From Zooshikella sp050749885 (GTDB lineage Bacteria; Pseudomonadota; Gammaproteobacteria; Pseudomonadales; Zooshikellaceae): a stretch of 64,000 nucleotides of DNA. Location: NCBI RefSeq assembly GCF_050749885.1, contig NZ_JBOIUB010000010.1, positions 1 through 64,000 of the forward strand, given 5' to 3'. The translations under genes were made by a program, and so were the position numbers. This document shows, piece by piece, positions 27,908 to 37,619 of this stretch (positions within the stretch are counted from its first letter, which is position 1; each line of letters starts with the position of its first letter). Under the pieces are notes generated by a model. The model was not told where the DNA came from. It saw only the letters and a list, made by a program, of their open reading frames with translations, and searched no databases.

Positions 27908-28207
27908 ATGCAAGATTATGCAAAATGGGAAAGTAGTGCAGACCGAGCAGTAAAAGTACTAAAAGCGATAGGGCACAAGCATCGTTTAATGATTTTATGT
28001 GCACTGCAGGAAAAAGAGCTTTCTGTTTCCCAGCTAAATACGCTATTTCCCATGCCTCAATCAACGTTATCTCAACATTTATCCTGGTTACGCCAAGAGT
28101 CGTTAGTCAAAACGCGTCGAGATGCACAAACTATTTATTACGCTTTAAATAGCTATGAAGTGACAGAAATCATTACTGTACTGCATAAGTTGTATTGCGA
28201 CAAATAG
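27908..28207 (+). CDS. ArsR-family persulfide-sensing repressor (BigR/SqrR-like)
   Basis: 99 residues, winged helix: LKAIGHKHRLMIL, recognition helix MPQSTLSQHLSWLR, wing RRDAQTIYYAL. Cys31 (MILCAL) and Cys97 (KLYCDK) lie 66 residues apart, the same spacing as the redox pair of BigR/SqrR, in which sulfane sulfur links the cysteines and releases DNA. It lies 14 bases after the YeeE/YedE pair, so it probably represses its own operon until persulfide accumulates. Confidence 0.85.
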   Translation: MQDYAKWESSADRAVKVLKAIGHKHRLMILCALQEKELSVSQLNTLFPMPQSTLSQHLSWLRQESLVKTRRDAQTIYYALNSYEVTEIITVLHKLYCDK

Positions 28208-28213
28208 AAGAGT

Positions 28214-28247
28214 AAAAGGTAGTCTTAAGTGAGGCTACCTTTTTTAA
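28214..28247. terminator. Bidirectional terminator between the ArsR gene and dxs
   Basis: Arms aaaaggtag and ctacctttt with a 12-base spacer and TTTTTT after the plus-strand arm. It lies a few bases after the regulator stop and about 60 bases past the dxs stop on the other strand. Confidence 0.75.
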
Positions 28248-28307
28248 GTGTAATTATTTATGTACTAATACTCTGTGTGAGAAGGATGAAGGAGTATAAA
28301 TTAATAG

Positions 28308-30215
28308 CTAAGCTGTGGAGCTATTACCTATCGATAATAATTTTAGTCTGGCTTCAACAGCACGAATAATGCCTTCTTTTGTTAATCCACATTCAGCTAA
28401 CTGATATTTAGGCTTACCATGTTCAATGTAGCGATCAGGAATACCTAGATTGACGACGGGAATCGTAATATTTGCAGCTTGAAGAAATTCGTTAACAGCT
28501 GACCCTGCACCACCCATAATGGCACCTTCTTCAAGAGTTACTAGCAGCTGGTGGCTCTTGCTTAGTTCGCTGATAAGTAATTCATCCAGAGGTTTAATGA
28601 AGCGCATGTTAGCGACTGTTGCACCTAGTTTGGCAGCTGCGGCCTCAGCTTCAGAAAGTAAAGTGCCAAACGCGAGAATAGCAACTTTTTTTCCTTGCTT
28701 TGTTATTTCACCTTTACCAATGGGTAATGTCTCCAAAGACTGATCTATAGGAACGCCAGGCCCTGTTCCTCTGGGGTAACGAACAGCTGCTGGCCCCTTA
28801 TGTTGGAACCCCGTGCTTAACATTTTACGTGTTTCGTCTTCATTAGCCGGTGCCATAATCACCATATTGGGAATACACCGCATAAAAGGAATGTCATAGC
28901 AGCCAGCATGAGTTGGTCCATCTTCCCCAACGAGTCCTGCTCTATCTATTGCAAACAATACGTTCAGATTTTGGATGGCTACATCATGTACTAGCTGGTC
29001 ATATGCACGTTGTAAGAAAGTAGAGTAAATGGCAACGACTGGCTTTCCGCCTTCACAGGCAATACCTGCTGCAAGGGTTACTGCATGTTGCTCAGCAATA
29101 CCGACGTCAAAGTAACGATCAGGAAATCGCTCTGCAAACTGAATGAGATCAGAGCCTTCTTTCATCGCAGGGGTGATACCAACCAGTTGGGAGTCCACTT
29201 CAGCCATATCACAAAGCCACTGCCCAAAAATATTTGAGAACTTAGGTTTTTTCACTGTAGGCTTAATAGGTTGAACGGGAGGCGATGGCTCTAACTTGGT
29301 AATTGCATGGTAACCAATAGGGTCTTCTTCTGCAGGAACAAATCCTTTACCCTTGGTGGTGACAACATGTAGAAACTGAGGGCCTTTAAGTTCCTTAATA
29401 TTCTTTAAAGTATGAACCAACGCATCTAAATCATGGCCGTTGATAGGGCCAATATAGTTGAAACCTAATTCTTCAAATAGCGTACCAGGAACAACCATAC
29501 CTTTAAAATGTTCTTCAGTTCGGCTGGCTAACTCCCATGCTTTTGGCATTTTTTTCAGGACTTTTTTACTACCTTCTCGCACAGAGTGGTACATTTTGCT
29601 GGCGAGGATTTTAGCAAAATAATTTGATAGCCCACCCACATTGTCAGAAATGGACATATCGTTGTCATTTAGAATAACCAACATATCGGCACCTACATCT
29701 GAAGCATGATTTAGCGCTTCAAATGCCATACCTGCAGTCATTGCCCCATCACCTATGATTGCGACTGTTTTGCGTTCTTGCTGTTGTAGATGGGCTCCGA
29801 TTGCCATGCCTAAAGCAGCACTGATTGAGGTACTGGAGTGCCCAACCCCAAAGGTGTCATAGTCACTTTCTGTGCGTTTTGGAAAGCCAGCCATACCTCC
29901 TTGCTGGCGCAACGTGTGCATCGATTCCCTGCGTCCAGTAAGAATTTTATGAGGATAAGCTTGGTGACCCACATCCCACACTAAGCGATCATCGGGGGTA
30001 TTAAAAACATAGTGAAGAGCAATAGTTAGCTCAATAACGCCTAAACCAGCACCAAAATGTCCACCTGTTTGCCCGACACAGAACAGTAAATATTGGCGTA
30101 ACTCGTTTGCTAACTCTGGTAATTGAGCTTCTGGAAGTTGCTTAAGCTGCTCAGGTGAACTGATAGCATCTAACAGTGGTGTTTCAGGCTTGCTGCGAGG
30201 TATGTCGTGGAACAT
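28308..30215 (-). CDS. dxs: 1-deoxy-D-xylulose-5-phosphate synthase
   Basis: About 635 residues from the ATG at 30215; a TTG two codons earlier is less likely. The thiamine diphosphate site is visible as GDGAMTAGMAFEALNHA with NDNDMSIS, and the pyrimidine domain has DRAGLVGEDGPTHAG. It joins pyruvate and glyceraldehyde 3-phosphate, the entry step of the MEP isoprenoid pathway. It is third in the xseB-ispA-dxs order, about 190 bases after ispA. Confidence 0.97.
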   Translation of the reverse strand: MFHDIPRSKPETPLLDAISSPEQLKQLPEAQLPELANELRQYLLFCVGQTGGHFGAGLGVIELTIALHYVFNTPDDRLVWDVGHQAYPHKILTGRRESMHTLRQQGGMAGFPKRTESDYDTFGVGHSSTSISAALGMAIGAHLQQQERKTVAIIGDGAMTAGMAFEALNHASDVGADMLVILNDNDMSISDNVGGLSNYFAKILASKMYHSVREGSKKVLKKMPKAWELASRTEEHFKGMVVPGTLFEELGFNYIGPINGHDLDALVHTLKNIKELKGPQFLHVVTTKGKGFVPAEEDPIGYHAITKLEPSPPVQPIKPTVKKPKFSNIFGQWLCDMAEVDSQLVGITPAMKEGSDLIQFAERFPDRYFDVGIAEQHAVTLAAGIACEGGKPVVAIYSTFLQRAYDQLVHDVAIQNLNVLFAIDRAGLVGEDGPTHAGCYDIPFMRCIPNMVIMAPANEDETRKMLSTGFQHKGPAAVRYPRGTGPGVPIDQSLETLPIGKGEITKQGKKVAILAFGTLLSEAEAAAAKLGATVANMRFIKPLDELLISELSKSHQLLVTLEEGAIMGGAGSAVNEFLQAANITIPVVNLGIPDRYIEHGKPKYQLAECGLTKEGIIRAVEARLKLLSIGNSSTA

Positions 30216-30401
30216 GGGCAATCACGAACTCAGTAAGTGCATAATCTTGTCATTTATTACGTATTCTTCAAGTTAAGCACTTGGGTTTAAGGGTATGTTT
30301 GACTGATGGTCATTTTGGCGGTTTAGTTTATGGTGGTTTTACCTTAAGCAATATACCTTTTCTGAATGCTTAATAAAACACTTAGCCACAATGTTGCGAT
30401 A

Positions 30402-31298
30402 TTAGTGACGTCGCTCAACAATAAACGAAGCAAGCTCACGTAAGGGCGCAGCATGCTCATCAAACATAGTCAGAGCTTTTATTGCTTCGTGGTAGAGATG
30501 ATGTGCTTTTTGTCGGGCAATCTCCAAGCCCAATAAAGCGGGGTACGTTGGTTTATCTTTTGCCGCATCAGCCCCTTGTCTTTTACCTAATACACTTGTA
30601 TCCATTTCTACATCCAAAATGTCATCCTTTACTTGAAAAGCAAGTCCAATATTATCTGCAAAATGTGTAAGTGCCTGATGTTGCTCAGCAGTGGCATTAG
30701 CTGCTATTGCCCCAAGTTGGACACTTGCTTGAATTAAGGCACCTGTCTTATGACGGTGCATTTGCTCTAATTCGGCGAGAGTCATTTGTTGGTCACCTAC
30801 TGCAGCAAGGTCCAATGCTTGTCCTGCGACCATCCCATTTGCCCCTGCCGCAACCGCCAGCGTTTTCATTTGATTAAGTTGCTGTGCTGGCGAGAGATTC
30901 GCTGAGTCGCTGTACATTCCGGTAATCGTTTCAAAGGCTAAGCTTTGTAGGGCATCACCTGCTAAGATGGCTGTTGCCTCATTAAAGGCTTTATGGCAGG
31001 TCGGTTGTCCTCGGCGCAAGTCGTCATCGTCCATGGCAGGAAGATCATCATGCACCAGTGAATAAGCATGAATAAGTTCAACGGCACAGGCTGCAGGATC
31101 TGCAAATGCTATGTCACCACCACAAGCTTCAGTACTGGCATACACTAATATTGGACGAATCCGCTTTCCTCCGCCAAGTACTGCATAGCGCATCGCTTCT
31201 TGGAGTGTACCTGCAGGAGAAGCATGGCTAGCTAATAGCATGTCGAGTTGTTGCTCAATACGCTGCTGATAATGAATAATGAGATTACTTAGCGTCAT
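30402..31298 (-). CDS. ispA: Farnesyl diphosphate synthase (geranyltranstransferase)
   Basis: 298 residues. The first aspartate-rich motif DDLPAMDDDDLRRG and the second DDILDVEMD are intact, with GGGKRIRP at the isopentenyl-diphosphate site. It builds the C15 prenyl diphosphate for quinones and undecaprenyl phosphate. Its ATG overlaps the xseB stop by one base (TAATG), so it is coupled to xseB. Confidence 0.96.
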   Translation of the reverse strand: MTLSNLIIHYQQRIEQQLDMLLASHASPAGTLQEAMRYAVLGGGKRIRPILVYASTEACGGDIAFADPAACAVELIHAYSLVHDDLPAMDDDDLRRGQPTCHKAFNEATAILAGDALQSLAFETITGMYSDSANLSPAQQLNQMKTLAVAAGANGMVAGQALDLAAVGDQQMTLAELEQMHRHKTGALIQASVQLGAIAANATAEQHQALTHFADNIGLAFQVKDDILDVEMDTSVLGKRQGADAAKDKPTYPALLGLEIARQKAHHLYHEAIKALTMFDEHAAPLRELASFIVERRH

Positions 31299-31543
31299 TA
31301 CTGCGCGTCATCTTCTTCCGCAAAGGGTTGAGTTGAGAGAGAGTTATTTTTTTCCACTAAAAGCTGAACTTTTTGCTCTGCTTCTTTTAATGCCTCTTGG
31401 CACTGTCGAGTGAGTTTGATGCCTTGCTCAAAGGTTTGCAAGGACTCCTCTAGTGATAGTTCACCAGACTCTAACTGTTCGACAAGTTTTTCCAGTGCCT
31501 GAAGAGATTGCTCAAAGTTAAGAGCTTGCTTTTTCCGGGGCAT
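31298..31543 (-). CDS. xseB: Exodeoxyribonuclease VII small subunit
   Basis: 81 residues from the ATG at 31543 (MPRKKQALNFEQSLQALEK); a longer in-frame extension to 31678 is not conserved in style. The helical hairpin with LEQLESGELSLEES-like sequence is the family signature. With XseA, encoded elsewhere, it forms exonuclease VII for single-stranded DNA. It heads the xseB-ispA-dxs unit. Confidence 0.95.
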   Translation of the reverse strand: MPRKKQALNFEQSLQALEKLVEQLESGELSLEESLQTFEQGIKLTRQCQEALKEAEQKVQLLVEKNNSLSTQPFAEEDDAQ

Positions 31544-31904
31544 GATGGTCATCCTGTCGTATTCATCAAGCACGCAACAGTACCCGACAGTTTGATTTTG
31601 GTCAATGGACTCAAAGGGATGTATGACTCTGTTCTCAGCTGGGCAGGTATTGAAAATACCGTCTAGAATTACAAACACGGTCCAAGGCTAGCTCCTATCT
31701 GACCGCTGAGGACTTGGCTGCCTATCAGGATGTAGTATTTTTCTTTGAGAATAATCTTTTGGGGGAGCACTAAAGGATTGGACTTCCTTGTTCAATTAAC
31801 TCTTGTTTTATTACTGTATTTCAACCTATGCAGCACTACCAAAATAAATTTGGCAATAGCATAGATATCATCATGATATATACAATTTTCATTAGGAGTA
31901 ACCA
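31544..31904. other. Intergenic region between xseB and pomA, 361 bp
   Basis: Divergent promoter region. A 7-bp palindrome (atatcat-c-atgatat, 31865-31879) lies about 15 bases before the pomA ribosome site (AGGAG) and could be a regulator site. Nothing else recognised. Confidence 0.4.
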
Positions 31905-32672
31905 GTGGATCTAGCGACCCTGGCAGGCTTACTTGGTGGCCTTGCTATTGTATTGGCAGCTATTTTACTGGGTGGGTCAGCTCTGGTTTTTATCAACGTA
32001 CCGTCCATTCTCATAGTGATTATTGGTACGCTTTTTGTGGTACTCATGAAGTTTAACTTGAAGCAGTTCTTTGGCGCGATGGGTATTGCAGGGAAATCAT
32101 TCAAGTTTACTCCTATCGATTTACCCTCACTGATTAATGAAATTATTGAGTTGGCTGACTTGGCTCGTAAGTCAGGCTTATTAGCGCTTGAGGAAAAAGA
32201 AGTTGGCCATCCGTTTCTCAAATATGGTTTGCAGTTATTGGTAGATGGCCATGACCCTGCAGTAGTAAAGCGACTGTTAACCCGTGATATGGCACTGGCA
32301 GTTACCCGACATGAGACGGGTGCAAAGATCTTTTCGGCAATGGGGGATGTTGCGCCTGCAATGGGAATGATTGGAACCCTTATTGGATTAGTACAGATGC
32401 TTTCCAATATGGATGATCCTAAATCAATTGGTCCGGCGATGGCGGTTGCGTTATTAACAACATTATATGGTGCCATGATAGCCAATATGATTGCTATCCC
32501 TATTGCAGATAAGCTAACCATTCGTAGGAATGAAGAGGCGTTAAGTAAAGCCCTAATCATAGATGCGCTGTTAGCGATTCAAGAGGGGCAAAATCCTCGT
32601 GTGATTGACTCTATGTTGCGCACTTATCTGCCTGGAGCACAACGTGTGCAAGAAGAAGGTGCAGAGGCATAG
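31905..32672 (+). CDS. pomA: Flagellar stator protein PomA/MotA
   Basis: 255 residues from a GTG preceded by AGGAG. Four membrane helices; the N-terminal LATLAGLLGGLAIVLAAI and the later GTLIGLVQMLSNMDDPKSIGPAMAVALLTTLYG are typical of the sodium-type PomA branch. The cytoplasmic loop bears the charged residues that touch FliG. With PomB it forms the ion-driven torque unit. Synteny with xseB-ispA-dxs also occurs in Vibrio. Confidence 0.95.
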   Translation: MDLATLAGLLGGLAIVLAAILLGGSALVFINVPSILIVIIGTLFVVLMKFNLKQFFGAMGIAGKSFKFTPIDLPSLINEIIELADLARKSGLLALEEKEVGHPFLKYGLQLLVDGHDPAVVKRLLTRDMALAVTRHETGAKIFSAMGDVAPAMGMIGTLIGLVQMLSNMDDPKSIGPAMAVALLTTLYGAMIANMIAIPIADKLTIRRNEEALSKALIIDALLAIQEGQNPRVIDSMLRTYLPGAQRVQEEGAEA

Positions 32673-32681
32673 GATGAAACC

Positions 32682-33662
32682 GTGACTGATGATGAGGAAG
32701 AGTGTCAATGTCCTGATCCCCCTCCTGGGTTGCCTGGATGGCTAGCTACTTTCGCTGATTTAATGTCTCTGTTACTTTGTTTTTTTGTTCTGTTACTGAC
32801 TTTTTCTGAAATCGATGCGATGAAGTACAAGCAGATTGCCGACACAATGAAAGAGGCATTTGGCGTTCAAAAGGTCATTAAGGAAAAAGATATTCCCAAA
32901 GGAACCAGTGTCATTATGCGTCACTTTAGCCCTGGAAAGCCTGAGCCAACACCGTTAAATATGGTTAGGCAATTTACAATGGACTTACCTAAGCCCAAGC
33001 TGGATGAGCAGTGTGAACCTGGTAAAGAAACGAAACAAGGTCGGAAGTTAACTACTGCGGGTCAGCAGCAAAAAGAGATATCAACACAAACAGAAGAAAT
33101 GAGGAAGAAGAGTGAAGCTGTTGCGGAAAAACTGACTGCATCGTTAAAAGAAGAAGTAGACCAAGGCAGTATTGAGGTGGAGACAAGAGGGAGCAATATC
33201 GTTATTCGTATTCAGGAAAAAGGGTCATTTGGTTCTGGTGCGGCAAATTTAAGACCTAGCTTTATCCCTACGATGGAAAAAATTCGTAACCAGTTAGCAT
33301 CAACAGAAGGGCTTATTTCTGTGGAGGGGCATACTGACTCTATTCCTATTGAAACGGCTGAGTTTCCTTCTAACTGGGCATTATCTTCAGCGCGTGCGGT
33401 GATGGTTGCTCATGAAATTCTTGCAGATGGCAGAATTCCCCCTAGCAGAATTGAAGTTAAAGGGTTTGCAGATACTCGTCCGTTGGTACCCAACAATACC
33501 CGTGAAAATAGAGCAAAAAACCGGCGTGTTGAGATTGTGGTGTATCCAGGTGTAGCTGCTAAACCTCCAGTATTATCAGAAAAGCTACCTGAGTTGGAGT
33601 CTGAATCTGAAGCACCCTCCACGCAGGATGATTTCCGGCTTCGACCTGAAGAGGTTTTTTGA
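32682..33662 (+). CDS. pomB: Flagellar stator protein PomB/MotB
   Basis: 326 residues from a GTG. A short acidic N-terminus with two cysteines leads to a single membrane helix with the ion-binding aspartate, Asp26 in ATFADLMSLLLC, then a plug/linker and an OmpA-like peptidoglycan-binding domain (VEGHTDSIPI to NRRVEIVVYP). It anchors the stator to the cell wall. It is 9 bases after pomA. Confidence 0.95.
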   Translation: MTDDEEECQCPDPPPGLPGWLATFADLMSLLLCFFVLLLTFSEIDAMKYKQIADTMKEAFGVQKVIKEKDIPKGTSVIMRHFSPGKPEPTPLNMVRQFTMDLPKPKLDEQCEPGKETKQGRKLTTAGQQQKEISTQTEEMRKKSEAVAEKLTASLKEEVDQGSIEVETRGSNIVIRIQEKGSFGSGAANLRPSFIPTMEKIRNQLASTEGLISVEGHTDSIPIETAEFPSNWALSSARAVMVAHEILADGRIPPSRIEVKGFADTRPLVPNNTRENRAKNRRVEIVVYPGVAAKPPVLSEKLPELESESEAPSTQDDFRLRPEEVF

Positions 33663-33679
33663 GTAAGGATCAGCCTATT

Positions 33680-34309
33680 ATGAGTGAGGATAGACGTCGC
33701 TATTTTCGAGTCACTGATCGAGTGGGATTCCGTTATCGTGTACTGAGTGAGGAAGAATGGCAAAGCTTTGTTGAAAATGGAAACGCTGAGAAACTACAGC
33801 AAAACCATGGGCTATTTAGTCATAATCTTGATCTTAAGTTAGGTCAGGCTATCTCCAGTCTAAGAAAAGTGTGTGAAGAAGCGGCAACTGTTGCTTGGTT
33901 ACTGAATCAAAAAGTTGAGGAGCTGGTAGAACAGCTTCAAGCGCAAGGGGTTATTAGTAATTTTGCTATTCAGTCAGTCAATATAAGTGCTTGTGGTTTA
34001 GCGCTATATCATGAAGAAGGTATCCCTGTGGGCTCTAAGTTGTTGTTGGAAATTATGCTCAGGCCAGAAGAAAAGTATGTGACAACACTAGCTGAAGTAG
34101 TGATTTGCAGTTTTGATGCGCAGCATAATCGATATTTACTTAGGCTAACATTCTTTGATACTGATGAAGCTGGAAAGGAAGCCCTGATACAACATGTTGT
34201 GAGACGTCAAAGTGCTATTTTGCAAGAGCAAGGACGCACAGGGCTTGAAAAAGATTTATTTGATGTCGAAGGCAAAGAGGACGACGATATGCCATCCTCA
34301 GAACGTTAA
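33680..34309 (+). CDS. PilZ domain protein, probable c-di-GMP-responsive stator regulator
   Basis: 209 residues from the ATG at 33680 (AAGGA upstream); a TTG at 33659 overlapping pomB is possible. It has both halves of a c-di-GMP-binding PilZ site: DRRRYFR (RxxxR) at residues 4-10 and NISACGLAL (NxSxxG) near residue 105. They are separated by ~95 residues containing predicted helices, an unusually long insertion. Position directly after pomAB suggests it tunes motor output to c-di-GMP, by analogy to YcgR-type brakes; this is inference. Confidence 0.8.
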   Translation: MSEDRRRYFRVTDRVGFRYRVLSEEEWQSFVENGNAEKLQQNHGLFSHNLDLKLGQAISSLRKVCEEAATVAWLLNQKVEELVEQLQAQGVISNFAIQSVNISACGLALYHEEGIPVGSKLLLEIMLRPEEKYVTTLAEVVICSFDAQHNRYLLRLTFFDTDEAGKEALIQHVVRRQSAILQEQGRTGLEKDLFDVEGKEDDDMPSSER

Positions 34310-34343
34310 GTTACTTCAATAATTACTACTCAATGAAATTCAG

Positions 34344-35783
34344 CTACTTATGGCTGTCATTCCAAACATCTTTATCCATGGTTTTATCTAGGAATGGGAA
34401 TTTTTTCCGGTCAAAAACAGGCTCAATGCCCATTTTTACTTGCTCCCTAAAATCTTTAACCACTTTAAGTACAATGCCAGATAACAGTAGGAGAGTAACC
34501 AAGTTTACAAGAGCCATGGCACTCATTGACACATCTGCAAATGAGAACAGCACGGGTAGCTCTGCAACGGGACCTACAATAAGGATGATTAATACAAGTG
34601 CGCGGTAAACCATCAAAAGTGATTTGTCTTGCTTCATTAGCATCAAGTTTGTTTCACCATAGTAGTAGTTGGTGATGATTGATGTAAATGCGAAGAGTAA
34701 GATGGCTATTGCGACAAAAATAGGTCCAAAGTCACCAATATGGGTTTGCAAGGCAGACTGCGTTAATGTGATGCCTTCCATTTGAGAAGAAGGATCCAGT
34801 TGTCCTGAAAGCAGAATGATGAAAGCAGTAGCACTACAGATAATGATGGTATCTACAAATACCCCAACCATGGAAATCAGCCCCTGAGTTGCAGGGTGAT
34901 GTGGATAGGGAGTAGCAGTTGCTGCAGCATTAGGAGCACTTCCTAAACCAGCCTCATTTGAGAACAGTCCACGCTGAACACCTTGTTGAATAGCTGATTT
35001 AACGGCATACCCCATTCCGCCACCAACGGCACTCTCTAAACCAAATGCATGGTTGATGATCATTGAAAAGACTTTGGGTAGCTCTGTGATATTAAATGCA
35101 ACGACGCCTAATGCAACGACAATATAGGCTAGCGCCATAAAGGGCACAACGACTTCAGCAAAACGAGCAATAGAGCGAATACCGCCAAAGATAATCATGG
35201 ATGCAATTACGGCGATGACAAGCCCCATGTATTTTTGATCGATATTAAAGGCTGTTTCAACAGCTTCTGCTATGGATTTTGACTGTATGGCATTGAAAGC
35301 AAAACCAAAAGTAATAACAAGGCAGATAGAGAAAATAATACTTAACCAGCGTTGACCAAGCCCTTTTTCAATATAGTAAGCCGGACCACCACGGTAGGTA
35401 CCGTCATGATCATTTGTTTTATAAATTTGGGCTAATGTATTCTCAATACAGCTAGTGGCCATACCTAGTAAAGCAATTAACCACATCCAGAAGATAGCAC
35501 CAGGTCCACCCACTGATAACGCTGCAGCTACACCTGCTAAATTACCAGTACCTACACGTGCCGCAAGGCTGGTGCAGAATGCCTGAAAAGATGAAATGTG
35601 GTCACGATCAACTTGGCGGCTTTTAACTAATGACTTAGCTGCATAGCCAAACAAACGAAACTGTATGAGCCCAGAGCGTAGTGTAAATAATATACCTGCG
35701 CCAATCAGCACATAGATCAGTATGTTGCCGGAAATAAAGCTATTTGCTGCATTAAGCAGCGATGTGATAGCAGTTGTATCCAT
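34344..35783 (-). CDS. Alanine/glycine:cation symporter (AGCS family)
   Basis: 479 residues with about eleven membrane helices. Family marks: VGTGNLAGVAAALSVGGPGA near the N-terminus and FSNEAGLGSAPNAAA in the middle. It imports alanine or glycine with sodium. The end is convergent with the PilZ gene. The start ATG at 35783 has AAAGG upstream. Monocistronic. Confidence 0.93.
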   Translation of the reverse strand: MDTTAITSLLNAANSFISGNILIYVLIGAGILFTLRSGLIQFRLFGYAAKSLVKSRQVDRDHISSFQAFCTSLAARVGTGNLAGVAAALSVGGPGAIFWMWLIALLGMATSCIENTLAQIYKTNDHDGTYRGGPAYYIEKGLGQRWLSIIFSICLVITFGFAFNAIQSKSIAEAVETAFNIDQKYMGLVIAVIASMIIFGGIRSIARFAEVVVPFMALAYIVVALGVVAFNITELPKVFSMIINHAFGLESAVGGGMGYAVKSAIQQGVQRGLFSNEAGLGSAPNAAATATPYPHHPATQGLISMVGVFVDTIIICSATAFIILLSGQLDPSSQMEGITLTQSALQTHIGDFGPIFVAIAILLFAFTSIITNYYYGETNLMLMKQDKSLLMVYRALVLIILIVGPVAELPVLFSFADVSMSAMALVNLVTLLLLSGIVLKVVKDFREQVKMGIEPVFDRKKFPFLDKTMDKDVWNDSHK

Positions 35784-36584
35784 AGAAATACCTTTGGTTG
35801 TTACTGTTATATTCTCGCCTTCTCATCAATGCTGAAAAATCAACCTGGCTGAAGCATAATGCTCAAAGTACTGATTTAAAGCAGTATTTGTACGTAGTGA
35901 CAATGGAGTGAAAATGTGACTACAGAGGCTAGGTTGTTGATTTTTTGATAAATATTCAGGGAATTAGCTTGCCAGGAAATTTCTACAGATTGCTGTGGTT
36001 GTTCACACTTCCAGGCCTTATATTATGAAGCTTGAGGTAATAAGTGCGGTTGTACTGATTTCTCTTGTTGGCAAACTTAATAATGATGAAATTTTAATCA
36101 TTCAATGAGTTTTGTCATATTTTTGTAACATAAAGCTCCTGTTTCTGTTGTGGCACAAATTTATTAAAATGAACTAATTGCGCGGCATTGTACTCTAGTA
36201 GCCTTAATGCAAAAAGCATAATGCTATAATCATTTTATATAATAATATGGAATAATAAAAAATATTATATGCACTTTGTGCAATTATTATCCTGCTGTAG
36301 CCAGGATTTCCGGCCTATTTTGAACAAATGGAGGTTATGTTCATAGTGGTATGTCGTTCTGGCAAGGCATGATATAAAGGAATAAAAGAAAAAATCATGC
36401 CTAATATAAGCAATGAATGAGCTGCTCACGCTTCATGTGTATGAATGAAAGGGAACACTTATGGGTCTAATACCTTAGCCGATAAGTCAGTAACGTTTTC
36501 AGGGCTTTATCGCTATACTTGTTTAACATTGGTAAAAATATGGTCTTTTTAGGGTATTTTTACCGTTAGTACGTTGTAGACGGA
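35784..36584. other. Intergenic region, 801 bp
   Basis: AT-rich spacer between divergent genes. It holds a TATAAT near 36225, a short hairpin (atcctg-ctgtagc-caggat) near 36289-36307, and an inverted repeat (36531-36564) immediately before the DUF4062 gene, listed separately. No gene-like frame seen. Confidence 0.4.
36531..36564 (+). promoter_or_regulatory. Inverted repeat upstream of the DUF4062 gene
   Basis: Perfect 10-bp arms ggtaaaaata and tatttttacc with a 14-base spacer, ending 20 bases before the start codon and beginning about 12 bases after a TATACT. It could be an operator or a leader hairpin. Confidence 0.4.
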
Positions 36585-37619
36585 ATGTCGTTATTGAAAC
36601 GCTATCAAATATTTATTAGCTCCACATATCGTGATTTAGTTGAGGAACGCCAAGCACTGGTCAATGCTTTGCTCAGTTTGGGCTGTATCCCTGTGGGGCC
36701 TGAGTTTCTCCCTGGGTTTAGAAATCCAGATCAGGATAATTGGCCTCACGTCCGGCGGGCCATTGATCAGAGTGATTATGTAGTGTTGGTTTCTGGTGGC
36801 CGTTATGGTTCGCTAACACGAAGTGGTATTAGCTACCTTCACCGTGAATATACTTATGCACATACTTTGCGTAAGCCAATTTTGTGTTTTGTACGTGATT
36901 TAAAAGCACCATTAGCCGCAAATAAAAAAGAGGTGACTGCTGAAGGTGTTGCCCGTTTGCGGGTGTTTAGAGAGTCTTTGCAGAAGCATAATAATTACTC
37001 TTGGGATACATTGGAGACACTCGTTTCTCTTTTGAGGCAGCATTTGCCTACATTTATTGAGCAATTACCTGCGCCGGGGTGGATAAGGGCTGCAGATGCT
37101 GGAGATGGGCAAGCAGAGAAACAGCTAGATTTACGAAAACAACTGGCTGATTTACAAGAGGTGAAACACGCGCTTCAACATTTGTCACCTTCTCAATCAA
37201 ATTCAATAAATGCTTTACAAGAGTTAGTGGAGCTCTCCTTTGCTTGTAATATTTATATTGAGGGGAACTGTAAGTTAATTACGTCTAAAGCTACGTTAAT
37301 TTGGCAGGATGTTTTTAACGCATTTGCTATAGACTTGGATAGTAGTGCTTCAGAGGACAAGATAAAGCAGTCTCTCGCTCAGTTTTTAGCAGAGCGTTAT
37401 ACCCATCATATTCATGAAGCTTATGAGGATGCTCATGCCGTCAGTAGCTTTCAATTTACAGATACCTCATTGCGAATGATACGACTGCATTTACGGCGTA
37501 TGGGGCTGATTCGAAAGGACACGCTTCATTCTAATCGAAGTAGAGCTGTCTGGCAGCTTACCCCATTAGGACGTAAAGTATTGGAGGATATTAGGCAACA
37601 TACTGCAGTTAATAACTAA
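36585..37619 (+). CDS. DUF4062 protein with C-terminal winged helix
   Basis: 344 residues. Residues ~6-105 are a DUF4062 domain (YQIFISSTYRDLVEERQ; VVLVSGGRYGS), a Rossmann-like fold related to TIR/SIR2-like effector parts that is common in STAND NTPases and predicted immune proteins. The middle is helical without a nucleotide-binding P-loop that I can see. Residues ~285-340 read as a winged helix (LRMIRLHLRRMGLI to WQLTPLGRKVLEDI). It is a lone gene with its own hairpin-flanked region. Possible defence or signalling role; not established. Confidence 0.75.
   Translation: MSLLKRYQIFISSTYRDLVEERQALVNALLSLGCIPVGPEFLPGFRNPDQDNWPHVRRAIDQSDYVVLVSGGRYGSLTRSGISYLHREYTYAHTLRKPILCFVRDLKAPLAANKKEVTAEGVARLRVFRESLQKHNNYSWDTLETLVSLLRQHLPTFIEQLPAPGWIRAADAGDGQAEKQLDLRKQLADLQEVKHALQHLSPSQSNSINALQELVELSFACNIYIEGNCKLITSKATLIWQDVFNAFAIDLDSSASEDKIKQSLAQFLAERYTHHIHEAYEDAHAVSSFQFTDTSLRMIRLHLRRMGLIRKDTLHSNRSRAVWQLTPLGRKVLEDIRQHTAVNN

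Noticed and set aside
31892..32560. Long open frame of 222 codons on the minus strand
   Set aside because: It lies antisense within pomA, whose protein is well conserved; the minus-strand translation has no family character.
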